Positions 15,351 to 24,200 of a DNA stretch of 64,000 nucleotides are shown one piece after another. The DNA comes from JAJTHJ01 sp046316025 (lineage in GTDB: Bacteria > Pseudomonadota > Gammaproteobacteria > Burkholderiales > Burkholderiaceae_F). The first letter of the stretch is position 1. The number at the start of each line of letters is the position of its first letter. Under the pieces are notes generated by a model. It made no database searches, had not been told where the DNA came from, and saw only the letters and a list, made by a program, of their open reading frames with translations. Both the position numbers and the translations under genes were made by a program. Location of the stretch: contig JBKCXU010000024.1 of the NCBI GenBank assembly GCA_046316025.1, positions 1 through 64,000 of the forward strand. Direction: 5' to 3'.

Positions 15351-16252
15351 AGATTCTCCTGCTCGGCAAGAACGGCCAGGTCGGCTGGGAATTGCAGCGC
15401 ACACTGGCGCCACTGGGCGAAGTCGTCGCACCGAGCCGCGCGGACGGCGCCGATCTTGCCCGCCTGGATCGCCTTGGCGCCTTGGTTGCTGCCACCCGGC
15501 CGGACGTCATCGTCAATGCTGCCGCCTACACCGCAGTGGACAAGGCCGAAAGCGAACCCGAGCTTGCCTTCCGCATCAACGGCGAAGCGCCCGCCGAGCT
15601 GGCGCGTACCGCCGCGGCCTGCGGCGCGACGTTGATCCACTACAGCACCGACTACGTCTTCGACGGCAGCGGCAACACCCCGCGCGACGAAGCAGCACCG
15701 ACCGGCGCCTTGAGCGTCTACGGCCGCAGCAAGCTTGCGGGAGAAGAAGCCATCCGCGCCGCTGGTTGCCGGCATATCATCTTCCGCACGAGTTGGGTCT
15801 ACGGCGTGCGCGGCCAGAACTTTGCCCGCAACATTTTGCGTCTGGCTGCCACGCGCGACGAATTGCGTGTGATTGACGACCAGATCGGCGCGCCCACGGG
15901 GGCAGCCTTGATCGCCGACACCACCGCGCTGGCGGTGCATGCGCTGCCGCGCCATCCCGGGCTGGAAGGCACTTACCACTTGGTCGCGGGAGGTGCGGTC
16001 TCGTGGTTTGGCTATGCTCGGTTCCTGCTCGAAGAAGCCGCGGCGCGTGGCGCGTCCCTGAAGGCAACGGCTGAGTCGATCAAGCCGATTCCCACGGACG
16101 GTTACCCGCTGCCGGCGCGGCGGCCAGCCAATTCGCGGCTTGACGTTAGCCGGCTGGAGCAGGCGCTGGCATTGCGCATGCCACCGTGGCAACACGGCCT
16201 AGCGCGGTTTCTGGACGAGGCCAAAGGCCTTTGGGAAGAACACGCAAAATGA
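15347..16252 (+). CDS. rfbD: dTDP-4-dehydrorhamnose reductase
   Basis: A 301-residue SDR. GKNGQVGWEL is the N-terminal nucleotide motif, NAAAYTAVDKAE and HYSTDYVFDG are family signatures, and YGRSKLAGE holds the Tyr-Lys pair. It performs the last step to dTDP-L-rhamnose with NAD(P)H. The ATG is fused to the rfbB stop (ATGA). An in-frame upstream ATG at 15257 lies inside rfbB and is not needed. Confidence 0.96.
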   Translation: MKILLLGKNGQVGWELQRTLAPLGEVVAPSRADGADLARLDRLGALVAATRPDVIVNAAAYTAVDKAESEPELAFRINGEAPAELARTAAACGATLIHYSTDYVFDGSGNTPRDEAAPTGALSVYGRSKLAGEEAIRAAGCRHIIFRTSWVYGVRGQNFARNILRLAATRDELRVIDDQIGAPTGAALIADTTALAVHALPRHPGLEGTYHLVAGGAVSWFGYARFLLEEAAARGASLKATAESIKPIPTDGYPLPARRPANSRLDVSRLEQALALRMPPWQHGLARFLDEAKGLWEEHAK

Positions 16253-17142
16253 GAAGAAAAGGCATCGTACTGGCGGGCGGATCCGGCACGCGGCTGTACC
16301 CGGTGACGCAGGCGATCTCCAAGCAGCTGCTGCCGATTTACGACAAACCGATGGTCTACTACCCGCTGACCACGCTGATGCTAGCGGGGATCCGCGACAT
16401 GCTCATCATCTCCACCCCGCACGACACGCCGCGTTTTGCCGAGTTGCTCGGCGACGGCAGCCAGTGGGGCATCGACATCCAGTACACCGTGCAGCCGTCG
16501 CCGGACGGACTGGCACAGGCTTTCATCCTCGGACGCGACTTTGTCGGTAGCGACCCAGCGGCACTGATTCTCGGCGACAACATCTTTTACGGCCACGACT
16601 TGGCCGATCAAGTTCGGCGCGCAGACGGTCGGCCGCTCGGAGCGACGGTTTTCGCCTATCACGTGCACGACCCGGAGCGTTACGGTGTAGTTGAGTTCGA
16701 CTCGCACGGGCGCGCGATCAGCCTCGAAGAAAAGCCCAATCAGCCGCGCTCCAGTTATGCCGTGACGGGACTATATTTTTACGACAACCAGGTGCTGGAC
16801 ATCGCCGCCTCTATCAAGCCGTCTGCGCGGGGCGAGCTGGAGATCACCGACGTCAACAAGCTTTACCTGCAGGCGCAGGCGTTGCATGTCGAGATCATGG
16901 GCCGCGGCATGGCTTGGCTCGACACCGGCACACACGAATCGCTGTTGGAAGCCGCACACTTCATCGAAACCATCGAAAAGCGCCAGGGCCTGAAGATCGC
17001 CTGCCCCGAGGAGATCGCCTACCGCCTGGGCTGGATTGGCGCCGCCGATGTGGCCCGTATTGCCGAACCGCTGAAGAAAAGCGGCTACGGCCAGTACCTG
17101 CTGCAGATCCTCAACGAACGCATCCTGCCGGCTACGGTATGA
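16249..17142 (+). CDS. rfbA: glucose-1-phosphate thymidylyltransferase
   Basis: A 297-residue nucleotidyltransferase that makes dTDP-glucose. GIVLAGGSGTRLYPVT is the NTP-binding signature, SKQLLPIYDKPMVYYPL the sugar-phosphate site, and LGDNIFYG the metal-binding region. It overlaps rfbD by ATGA. The start gives MRRKGIVLAGG, close to typical RfbA openings. Confidence 0.96.
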   Translation: MRRKGIVLAGGSGTRLYPVTQAISKQLLPIYDKPMVYYPLTTLMLAGIRDMLIISTPHDTPRFAELLGDGSQWGIDIQYTVQPSPDGLAQAFILGRDFVGSDPAALILGDNIFYGHDLADQVRRADGRPLGATVFAYHVHDPERYGVVEFDSHGRAISLEEKPNQPRSSYAVTGLYFYDNQVLDIAASIKPSARGELEITDVNKLYLQAQALHVEIMGRGMAWLDTGTHESLLEAAHFIETIEKRQGLKIACPEEIAYRLGWIGAADVARIAEPLKKSGYGQYLLQILNERILPATV

Positions 17143-17687
17143 AAGTCACGCCCACGACGCTGCCCGAAGTGCTGCTGCTCGAGCCGCAGGTGTTTGGCGA
17201 CGAGCGGGGGTTTTTCATGGAAAGCTGGAATGCACGCACTTTCCGCGAGGCCACGGGGCTGGACGTGCAGTTCGTGCAGGACAACCACTCACGTTCCGCA
17301 CGCAACGTGCTGCGTGGAATTCATTACCAAATTGTGAAGCCGCAGGGCAAGCTCGTGCGCGTGGTAGCGGGCGCGGTGTTCGACGTGGCCGTCGACCTGC
17401 GCCGGTCATCCCCGAACTTTGGCAAGTGGGTGGGTGTGGAGCTGAGCGCGGAGAATAAGCGGCAGTTGTGGGTGCCGCCCGGCTTCGGGCATGCCTTCCT
17501 CGTGCTAACCGATGCTACCGATTTCTTGTACAAGACGACAGAGTACTGGGTTAAGGACTATGAGCGATCTGTTCGTTGGAATAGCCCTCGCCTGAACGTC
17601 GAGTGGCCCCTTGCGGGGACCGTGCCGTTGCTGGCTGAAAAGGATGCGAAGGCGCCCGGATTGGAGGAAGCGGAGCTGTTCGTATGA
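17139..17687 (+). CDS. rfbC: dTDP-4-dehydrorhamnose 3,5-epimerase
   Basis: A 182-residue cupin-fold epimerase. FMESWNARTFREATG, QDNHSRSARNVLRGIHYQ and VPPGFGHAFLVL are RfbC signatures; the His of LRGIHYQ and the later Tyr are the catalytic residues. It completes the dTDP-L-rhamnose set, so rhamnose is a likely constituent of the glycan made downstream. The start overlaps the rfbA stop. Confidence 0.96.
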   Translation: MKVTPTTLPEVLLLEPQVFGDERGFFMESWNARTFREATGLDVQFVQDNHSRSARNVLRGIHYQIVKPQGKLVRVVAGAVFDVAVDLRRSSPNFGKWVGVELSAENKRQLWVPPGFGHAFLVLTDATDFLYKTTEYWVKDYERSVRWNSPRLNVEWPLAGTVPLLAEKDAKAPGLEEAELFV

Positions 17688-17854
17688 GAAGTCTGGCAAC
17701 GGCGACTCCGATGGCGGCCGCTTCGTCAGGGCATGGGCATCGTGCCCTCGCGCCGCGCTCATCCAAGATCTCCTTTATCTCGTCCGGTCCACCCTCCCTT
17801 CGGTGGGCGCTTATTGAGGCACTGCTTGCGCATCGACGGGGGGCGTGCGCGTGA
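17684..17854 (+). CDS. hypothetical 56-residue ORF linking rfbC and wzm
   Basis: This short frame starts on an ATGA that overlaps the rfbC stop and ends on a GTGA that overlaps the GTG start of the transporter permease. It therefore continues the unbroken overlap chain of the operon. The product (MRSLATATPMAAASSGHGH and onward) is Ser/Ala/Arg-rich, has no membrane segment and matches no family I recognise. It may be a coupling leader peptide, a decayed gene end or chance. The bases here look less constrained than in the flanking genes. Confidence 0.3.
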   Translation: MRSLATATPMAAASSGHGHRALAPRSSKISFISSGPPSLRWALIEALLAHRRGACA

Positions 17855-18663
17855 CGCCGCTGTTGGGATTCTTCGTTGGGGTATGGCGTAGCCGTCGTAT
17901 CGCCTTGCAGTTCGCATGGCGCGAGATCCAGGGCCGTTATCGCGGCTCTTACCTCGGACTACTCTGGGCTGTGGTCGTCCCTGTGGCGACCGTGGCGATT
18001 TTTTCGTTCGTGTTCGGCGGCATTTTCAATGCGCGGTGGACGACACGTGGTGTTGCCGCGAACCATGCGTCGTTCGCGGTACCGATGTTTGCGGGGTTAC
18101 TCGTGCACTTGTTTGTGGCCGAGTGCGCCACGCGAGCGCCGGGCCTGATTTTGGGCAACGTGAGTTTCGTCAAGCGTGTAGTTTTTCCCTTAGAGTCGCT
18201 GTGTTCGGCGAGTGTTCTCGCGGCACTGTTTCATGTCGGCGTTGGCTTTCTCGTCTTGCTTGCTTGGGCTTTGGCGATCGGCGTCGCGCCTACCCTCCAA
18301 GTGCTTTGGATGCCACTTGTCTGGTTGCCCCTCGTCGCGTTTGCTCTCGGGGTGTCCTTGCTGCTGTCCGCGCTTGGTGTGTTCCTGCGCGATATCTCGC
18401 AAGTGGTCGGCCTGGTGATGACGGGGCTGCTCTTCCTGGCCCCGATTATGTATCCCATCGAAGCGGTCCCCGACGGCTATCGCTGGCTCGTCTATGTCAA
18501 TCCGCTGACGCCGTTTGTCGAAATGACCCGTGCCGTGGCTGTTCTCGGGGCGCCCCCCAAGCTGTATGACTACCTGCTCGGCATGGCCTTTGGTGTGCCG
18601 ACGTTGATTGCTGGCGCGTGGTTTTTCGCCCGGGCGCGCGGTGGCTTCGCGGACGTGATCTGA
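17851..18663 (+). CDS. wzm: O-antigen ABC transporter permease
   Basis: A 270-residue ABC-2-type permease with about six membrane segments. The N-terminal LQFAWREIQGRYRGSYLGLLWAV is shared by Wzm/TagG-type polysaccharide exporters (key pattern REI-RYRGS-LG-LW). It would export a finished undecaprenyl-linked glycan across the inner membrane with the ATPase encoded next. GTG 17851 is preferred to GTG 17845 because a GGGGGG stretch lies eight bases upstream. The segment has lower GC than the rfb genes. Confidence 0.92.
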   Translation: MTPLLGFFVGVWRSRRIALQFAWREIQGRYRGSYLGLLWAVVVPVATVAIFSFVFGGIFNARWTTRGVAANHASFAVPMFAGLLVHLFVAECATRAPGLILGNVSFVKRVVFPLESLCSASVLAALFHVGVGFLVLLAWALAIGVAPTLQVLWMPLVWLPLVAFALGVSLLLSALGVFLRDISQVVGLVMTGLLFLAPIMYPIEAVPDGYRWLVYVNPLTPFVEMTRAVAVLGAPPKLYDYLLGMAFGVPTLIAGAWFFARARGGFADVI

Positions 18664-18671
18664 GGCCATTC

Positions 18672-19964
18672 ATGGACATGGCGCTTGCCGACAGTCAATT
18701 GCGAGCCGATTCGGCGGTGCTTGACTTGCAGGGTATCGCCAAGTGTTATCGCATTTACGACAAGCCGCACCACCGGCTGCTGCAAGCGCTGTTTCCGCGC
18801 AAACCCTATTCGCGTGAATTCTGGGCGCTTAGCGAAGTAAGCCTATCCGTGCAGCGCGGGGAAACGCTCGGGATCCTTGGACGCAATGGCTCGGGCAAGT
18901 CGACGCTTCTGCAGATCGCCGCCGGCACTTTGCGGCCGACGCGCGGTGCCGTAACGACGCGCGGTCGCGTAGCGGCGCTGTTGGAACTTGGCGCTGGCTT
19001 CAATCCAGAGTTTTCCGGGCGCGAGAACGCGCTCCTCAATGCGACGATCCTTGGGTTTACCACCGAGCAGATTGAAGAGAGGCTTCCTGGCATCGTGGCC
19101 TTTTCGGCGCTGGGCGAGTTCATCGAGCGACCGGTCAAGACGTACTCGAGTGGCATGTACGCGCGGCTCGCGTTCGCGGTGGCCATCAGTGTTGAGCCCG
19201 ACGTGCTGATTATCGACGAAGCGTTGTCGGTCGGCGACGCCGGATTTCAGTTGAAGTGTCTCCTCAAGATGCGGGAACTCCAAGACGCCGGTACGACGAT
19301 TGTCTTTTGCTCTCACGATACGAGCAGCATATTGCGTCTGTGCGAGCGGGCTGTAGTTCTAGACAAGGGCCGGATGGTCGCCAACGACCGCGACGTGCTG
19401 CGTTGCTGCAAGCTGTACGATCGGCTATCGCGAAACGCGGCGTTTGCCGGCGCGCCGGCCGTTCCGCACGTCGCACCAGTAGATAGGGATTACGCCTCCG
19501 AACTGGGTGGAATCGAAGAAACACGCTTTGGCTCGGGAGAAGCCAAGTATCTCGACGTCGAGTTTTGCTCAGAAGCTGGCGTGCCCGCTGCCGCTTTCAA
19601 CAGCGGTGAGACCATCGAGATCCGGGCCACAATCGCTGCGGCGCGATCCTTTCCCGCGGTAGTCAACGGGTTCACCCTTAAGGATAAGAGCGGAGTCGAT
19701 GTTTGGGGCGACAATTGCCTTTTTGCAAACACGCCGGTCTCCCTTGAAAAGGGGCGTAATCGGTTGACTTACCGCTTTGTTCTCAATCTTCTGCCGGGTG
19801 AGTACTTTCTATACATTGGGTTGGCGGACATCGAATCTGGTGAACGCATCGAGCTCGATCAACGTTGGCCCGTGCGCAAACTCACTGTGCTTGGCGTGCG
19901 AAGGCAATTGGGCTACGTGTACGCGCCAGCCACGATTGAGTGTGTTGCCCTGGATGAGGGCTAA
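18672..19964 (+). CDS. wzt: O-antigen ABC transporter ATPase with glycan-binding domain
   Basis: A 430-residue protein with two parts. Residues about 1-250 form the ATPase: GRNGSGKST (Walker A), YSSGMYARLAFA (signature) and DVLIIDEAL (Walker B). Residues about 277-430 form a beta-sandwich of the Wzt C-terminal type, which in characterised systems recognises the non-reducing-end cap of the finished polymer before export. This two-domain form implies that the exported glycan carries a terminal modification. The likely source of the cap is encoded in the next two genes. Confidence 0.92.
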   Translation: MDMALADSQLRADSAVLDLQGIAKCYRIYDKPHHRLLQALFPRKPYSREFWALSEVSLSVQRGETLGILGRNGSGKSTLLQIAAGTLRPTRGAVTTRGRVAALLELGAGFNPEFSGRENALLNATILGFTTEQIEERLPGIVAFSALGEFIERPVKTYSSGMYARLAFAVAISVEPDVLIIDEALSVGDAGFQLKCLLKMRELQDAGTTIVFCSHDTSSILRLCERAVVLDKGRMVANDRDVLRCCKLYDRLSRNAAFAGAPAVPHVAPVDRDYASELGGIEETRFGSGEAKYLDVEFCSEAGVPAAAFNSGETIEIRATIAAARSFPAVVNGFTLKDKSGVDVWGDNCLFANTPVSLEKGRNRLTYRFVLNLLPGEYFLYIGLADIESGERIELDQRWPVRKLTVLGVRRQLGYVYAPATIECVALDEG

Positions 19965-19983
19965 TCTCCGGAGGCCATGAATC

Positions 19984-21279
19984 GTGGACGTTGTTGCATT
20001 CGTACCGGCCAAGGGATCCAGCGAACGCATCGCCAACAAGAACCTGGCGATCCTCGATGGAGAACACTTGTTCAAACGCAAGCTGCGTCAACTGCTCGAG
20101 TCGCGCCGGGTGACCCGCGTTGTGCTCGATACTGAAGACGACGCGCTGGCAGCCTTGGCGGCCGATCTGCCCGTCACGCGGCTTAAGCGCCCGGCGGCGT
20201 TGGCCTCCAATGCCACCGACGGGCACGCGCTGTTTGCCTGGGAGTGCGCCCAAGTGCGTGGCGACGTCTACGTGCAGGCACTGTGCACCGCGCCCTTCGT
20301 CGACGCGGCGACCGTCGACCGCGCTATCGACGCTTTACTGGCCGATGTGGAGCACGACTCGGTGGTCGCGGTCACGCACAGCAAACTCTACACATGGACC
20401 GACGGCCAACCCGACTATGGTGCCGGGCGCATCCCCAACAGTGTCGATCTGCCTGCCACGACGATCGAAGCAATGTCCCTTTACGCGGTCAAAGGCGGCG
20501 GTGTGGCGTCAACTCGGCGCTTTGGTGCCCGGCCGCTCCTGCTGCCCTTGTCCCCGCTGGAAGCGGTCGATGTCAACTGGCCCGATGACTTTGTGCTGGC
20601 CGAAACCATTGCCGCCGGTGCCCGCGCGCGCGAGAACCTTGCTCTCGGTGCGCTGCGGCCCTACCTGAGCACTGCAATGCTGTCGGACATCACCCGCGAA
20701 ATGGGGCTGGATGCAGCGCTGCCGGCGGCTATCGCACCGTCCCGGCCGAATGTGCACTTTTTCGGCCGTGCCAAGACCTTGCAGCTTGACGCACCGCGCG
20801 CTGGCGAGGACTGGCGCGGGATTTACGACGCATTGGGTTCTTACGATTTTGTGCGCCCTGGTGACGTCATCATGGTCGAGAACCGGGTCGCAGGACACGC
20901 TTACTTTGGCAGCCTTAACGCACAGTTGGCCATGCGTGCCGGTGCCGTGGGCGCTGTGATTGATGGCGTGACCCGCGACCGCAGCGAAGTCGATGCCCTG
21001 TCGTTCCCTGTGTTTGCTCGCGGCCACACGTGCGTGGACATCAAGTTCAAGGGCGTGGTGCGCTCGATGAACATGCCCATCCAAATGGGCGGCGTGACGG
21101 TCGCGAGCGGCGACTACGTCCTGGCTGACGGCGATGGTGTGGTCGTCATCCCGTGTGGGGTTTGGGCCGAAGTGCGCGATCGTGCACTCAAGGTGATCGA
21201 AAAGGAGTGGCAAGTCGGCCGGGCCGTTGCGCTCGGGGTGCCGCCACGCGAGATTTTCGACCGGCTGGGCGAGTTCTGA
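19984..21279 (+). CDS. fusion of CMP-sugar synthetase and RraA-like aldolase domains
   Basis: A 431-residue two-domain protein. Residues 1 to about 215 resemble CMP-acylneuraminate/CMP-Kdo synthetases: VAFVPAKGSSERIANKN is the nucleotide-binding start, and VQALCTAPFVDAATVDRA and DVNWPDD follow. Residues about 226-431 resemble the RraA/HMG-aldolase family: LSTAMLSD, then RAGAVGAVIDGVTRDRSEV (about 318-336) and FPVFARGHTCVD. Class II aldolases of that family act on 4-hydroxy-2-oxo acids, so the fusion could make and activate a 3-deoxy-2-ulosonic acid (inference). The start is GTG at 19984; GGAGG lies 12 bases upstream. Confidence 0.8.
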   Translation: MDVVAFVPAKGSSERIANKNLAILDGEHLFKRKLRQLLESRRVTRVVLDTEDDALAALAADLPVTRLKRPAALASNATDGHALFAWECAQVRGDVYVQALCTAPFVDAATVDRAIDALLADVEHDSVVAVTHSKLYTWTDGQPDYGAGRIPNSVDLPATTIEAMSLYAVKGGGVASTRRFGARPLLLPLSPLEAVDVNWPDDFVLAETIAAGARARENLALGALRPYLSTAMLSDITREMGLDAALPAAIAPSRPNVHFFGRAKTLQLDAPRAGEDWRGIYDALGSYDFVRPGDVIMVENRVAGHAYFGSLNAQLAMRAGAVGAVIDGVTRDRSEVDALSFPVFARGHTCVDIKFKGVVRSMNMPIQMGGVTVASGDYVLADGDGVVVIPCGVWAEVRDRALKVIEKEWQVGRAVALGVPPREIFDRLGEF

Positions 21280-21285
21280 TTGCCG

Positions 21286-24200
21286 ATGAGGGTCCTCTTT
21301 TACATCGAACCCCTCACCGAGCGCGAGGCGCCGACATGGAAGCGTGGCTGGCTCGACCACGTAGCGCACATGGTGCTCGGGATTAGATCGGTTCGGCGAG
21401 ACAGCCGCTTTTGCGCCGTTGTCGGCGATGGCCTTGCCGCCGAGGCGCGGTCGGTCCTCGCTGGCTCGACCGTCGCGGTGCTGCGCCACGCCGAGCTTGT
21501 GCCTCGCTTTGGAGCCACGGCTGTCGCAGTGGCGACGTCCTGGTACCGCGGGGCATCCACAGAATCCCTTAAGGCTATGGCGGCTTTGGTGAAGGAGCGC
21601 GTCGGACGATTTGTGCCGGAAGCGTGCATCAGCCTCTCCCCCGCGCCTTTCTTGCGAGAAGCATTTCCGGGCGCCGTCGTGCTCCACTTCGAACTGGGCA
21701 TGGTTTCGCGGCCACCGTTTCCCATGACGGGCTATCTCGACCCGCTCGGCATGTTTACCGAGGGCTTCCTGCGCCGGAACGAAGCGCGCGTGCGGGCGTT
21801 CCGCCCCAGTTCCGATGAAGCCGATCTGGTGCGGCACGTACGCGCGACCGTGTTGCCCCAGATCGCCCTGACCACCGGACTGACAGGCCTCTTGCGTGAG
21901 CTAGCCCAAGGCTATCGGAAGAAAGTACTGCTGGCGCTGCAATTCTCGAATTTCTACGCCTACGACGCCCACGCCACTTTTGCCGAGCAGTACGATCTGC
22001 TCGTGCAGACGCTCGAGGCTGTACCGCGTGATGTGGGTGTGTTCGCGGTTGAACATCCGCTGCATCCGCTCTTCGACGAGGCTACGTTCGCGCATCTGAG
22101 AACGCAGTACCCGAACTTGCTGTGGACGCCGGCTTTGCGTGATGTACCAGCGGCATCGCAATACGTCATGGAGCACGTGGACGCGGTGGTCACCGTCAGC
22201 TCGTCCGTAGGTTGGCAAGCGCTGCTGTGGCGCAAGCCGCTCGTGGTGGTCGGTCATAGCCATCTCGACATCGTCGCTGACAGCAACACACTCGCCGACT
22301 TGCCAGCGCTGATCGAACCATCTGACGGGCCGGATGAGCGCAAAGAGCGTCTGCTGGCGTGGCAGTTGACTCGCTACAGCTCGCCCTTTGAGGCACTGTT
22401 TGGTCGCGGCGAAATCGTGGCGCGTATCGAGCGCGCCATGAAGCTAAGCCGGTCGGGCAGGATGGAGGAGTACTACGACCAGCCGTTTACCCCCGTGGCG
22501 GAGCTCACGGCCATGTACGACGCAGCCGTGACTGCCGGCATTGATGCGTCATTGCCGGTCCCGAGGGTCGGGGGCGTCGAACTCATTGTCGCGACCCTCT
22601 ACTTTGGCACTGAGGCGGCGGAGATCCGCTATTCCGAGGCGGACGCGGCGCGCAACCGGTTTGTCGCCGATGGACGGTTTCGCCGAATCGTTTTCGATGT
22701 TGCCGCCCGTGACACCGGCTTGGCCTCACTTCGTCTGGATCCCGCCGACCGTATCTGCTTCATCGATTTGCGGGCGATCGAGGTGTGCGCCAGTAGTGGC
22801 GAGGAGTGGTGCTGGCGTACCGGGAACGGCGCGCCACTTTGGACCGATGTACTGGGCCTTACTGAGGACGGTGCGCAGCAGGAGACGGATGCCCTGCGCA
22901 TCCTCTGCCTTGATGACGACCCACAGATGACCCTGGCGGTGCCGGAGGCGACCCTGTCAGCACTGGCTGCCGGGGGCGGGACCTTTTCGGTGGAGTTGCG
23001 AGCTCACCGATTCGTAGAGGCCGAGCGCGTTCTGGTGTCCGATATCGGCCGCGCGATTGGGGCGGCGGTCGCCAAGCTGTCTGGTAAGGAAGACGCTTTG
23101 CTCGGCCCGCTGGGCGAGGTGCTAGGTGCGAGCCAGTCCGCGCTGAACGATCTGCGGCAAATCCTGGAGAGGCACGAGGCCGAGCAAGCTGAGTCGCAGC
23201 AACGCGAAGCCGACCGTATCGAAGCGTGGCGAAACGTGAAGAAATTGCAGGCCGAGGTTGCGCGGTTGCAGGCGGAGCATGCGGACCGCCTGGAAGCCGT
23301 TTTTGCCGAGCATCGTCTGCGAGAGGATGATCGCTTGGCGGCGTGGAAGGCCGCTGAGGGATTGCGCGTCGCGCTTGGTCTGAAAGACGAGTTGATCGCG
23401 CGTTTACAGATGGAGGCGGAACACGCCGAGCGGCTTGAGTCGATGTTTATCGAAAGCGCCGCCTTGGCCAAGCGTCTCGACGACGTTCTCGTTCAATGGG
23501 GCTTGGCTCGCTCCGAAGCCGATGTGCGCGGCGCGGAACTCGAGCGAACCGTCGCGCAGCTTAGGGCCGCCCGGGCCGAAGCCGAGGGACTCAAGGCGCA
23601 AGTGGAGCGCACTGTGGCCGAGCTTCTCTCGACGCGGACTCGAGCGGCGTCGGCGCAGGCGCAGGCACAAAGTCACCGCTTGCGCGCAGATGCCGGCGAA
23701 GCGCAACTGCGTGCCCTGCAACAAAGCCGCTCCTGGCGCGTCACAGCGCCGCTGCGCGGCGCCGCAGCGCAGATGCGCAACATGCGCGCAGCCGCACGCC
23801 GCAGTGCCGCCCAAAGCGCTCGCTGGCTGTGGTGCCGACTACCGCTCGACCGGACCGGCAGGGATGCCCTCAAGGCACGACTTTTTCCTCTCATCAGGCC
23901 GCTGATTGGAAACACCGGTGTCTATCGGTGTTGGATCGAGTACAACGCGACGCGTGCAGCGATCGCAACGGCGCCGCGTAGCGCCTCAATTGATTCGGCG
24001 TCGCTTGCGCAGAAGCTGGCGGTCGGCACCTTGACGCAGTCTGGCCTGCCGCCTCTGCCCGAGCCGGTCCCGGTGCCGCTTTGCACCGCGCCGCCATCGA
24101 CGCCGTTGCCGGTTACCGCGGTGGCGTTCTACCTGCCGCAATTTCACCCCATCCCCGAAAACGATGCATGGTGGGGATCGGGCTTCACCGAGTGGACCAA

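Noticed and set aside
20509..21837. 442-codon minus-strand frame opposite the CMP-synthetase/aldolase gene
   Set aside because: It is antisense to a gene with two recognisable domains and shows no family motif.
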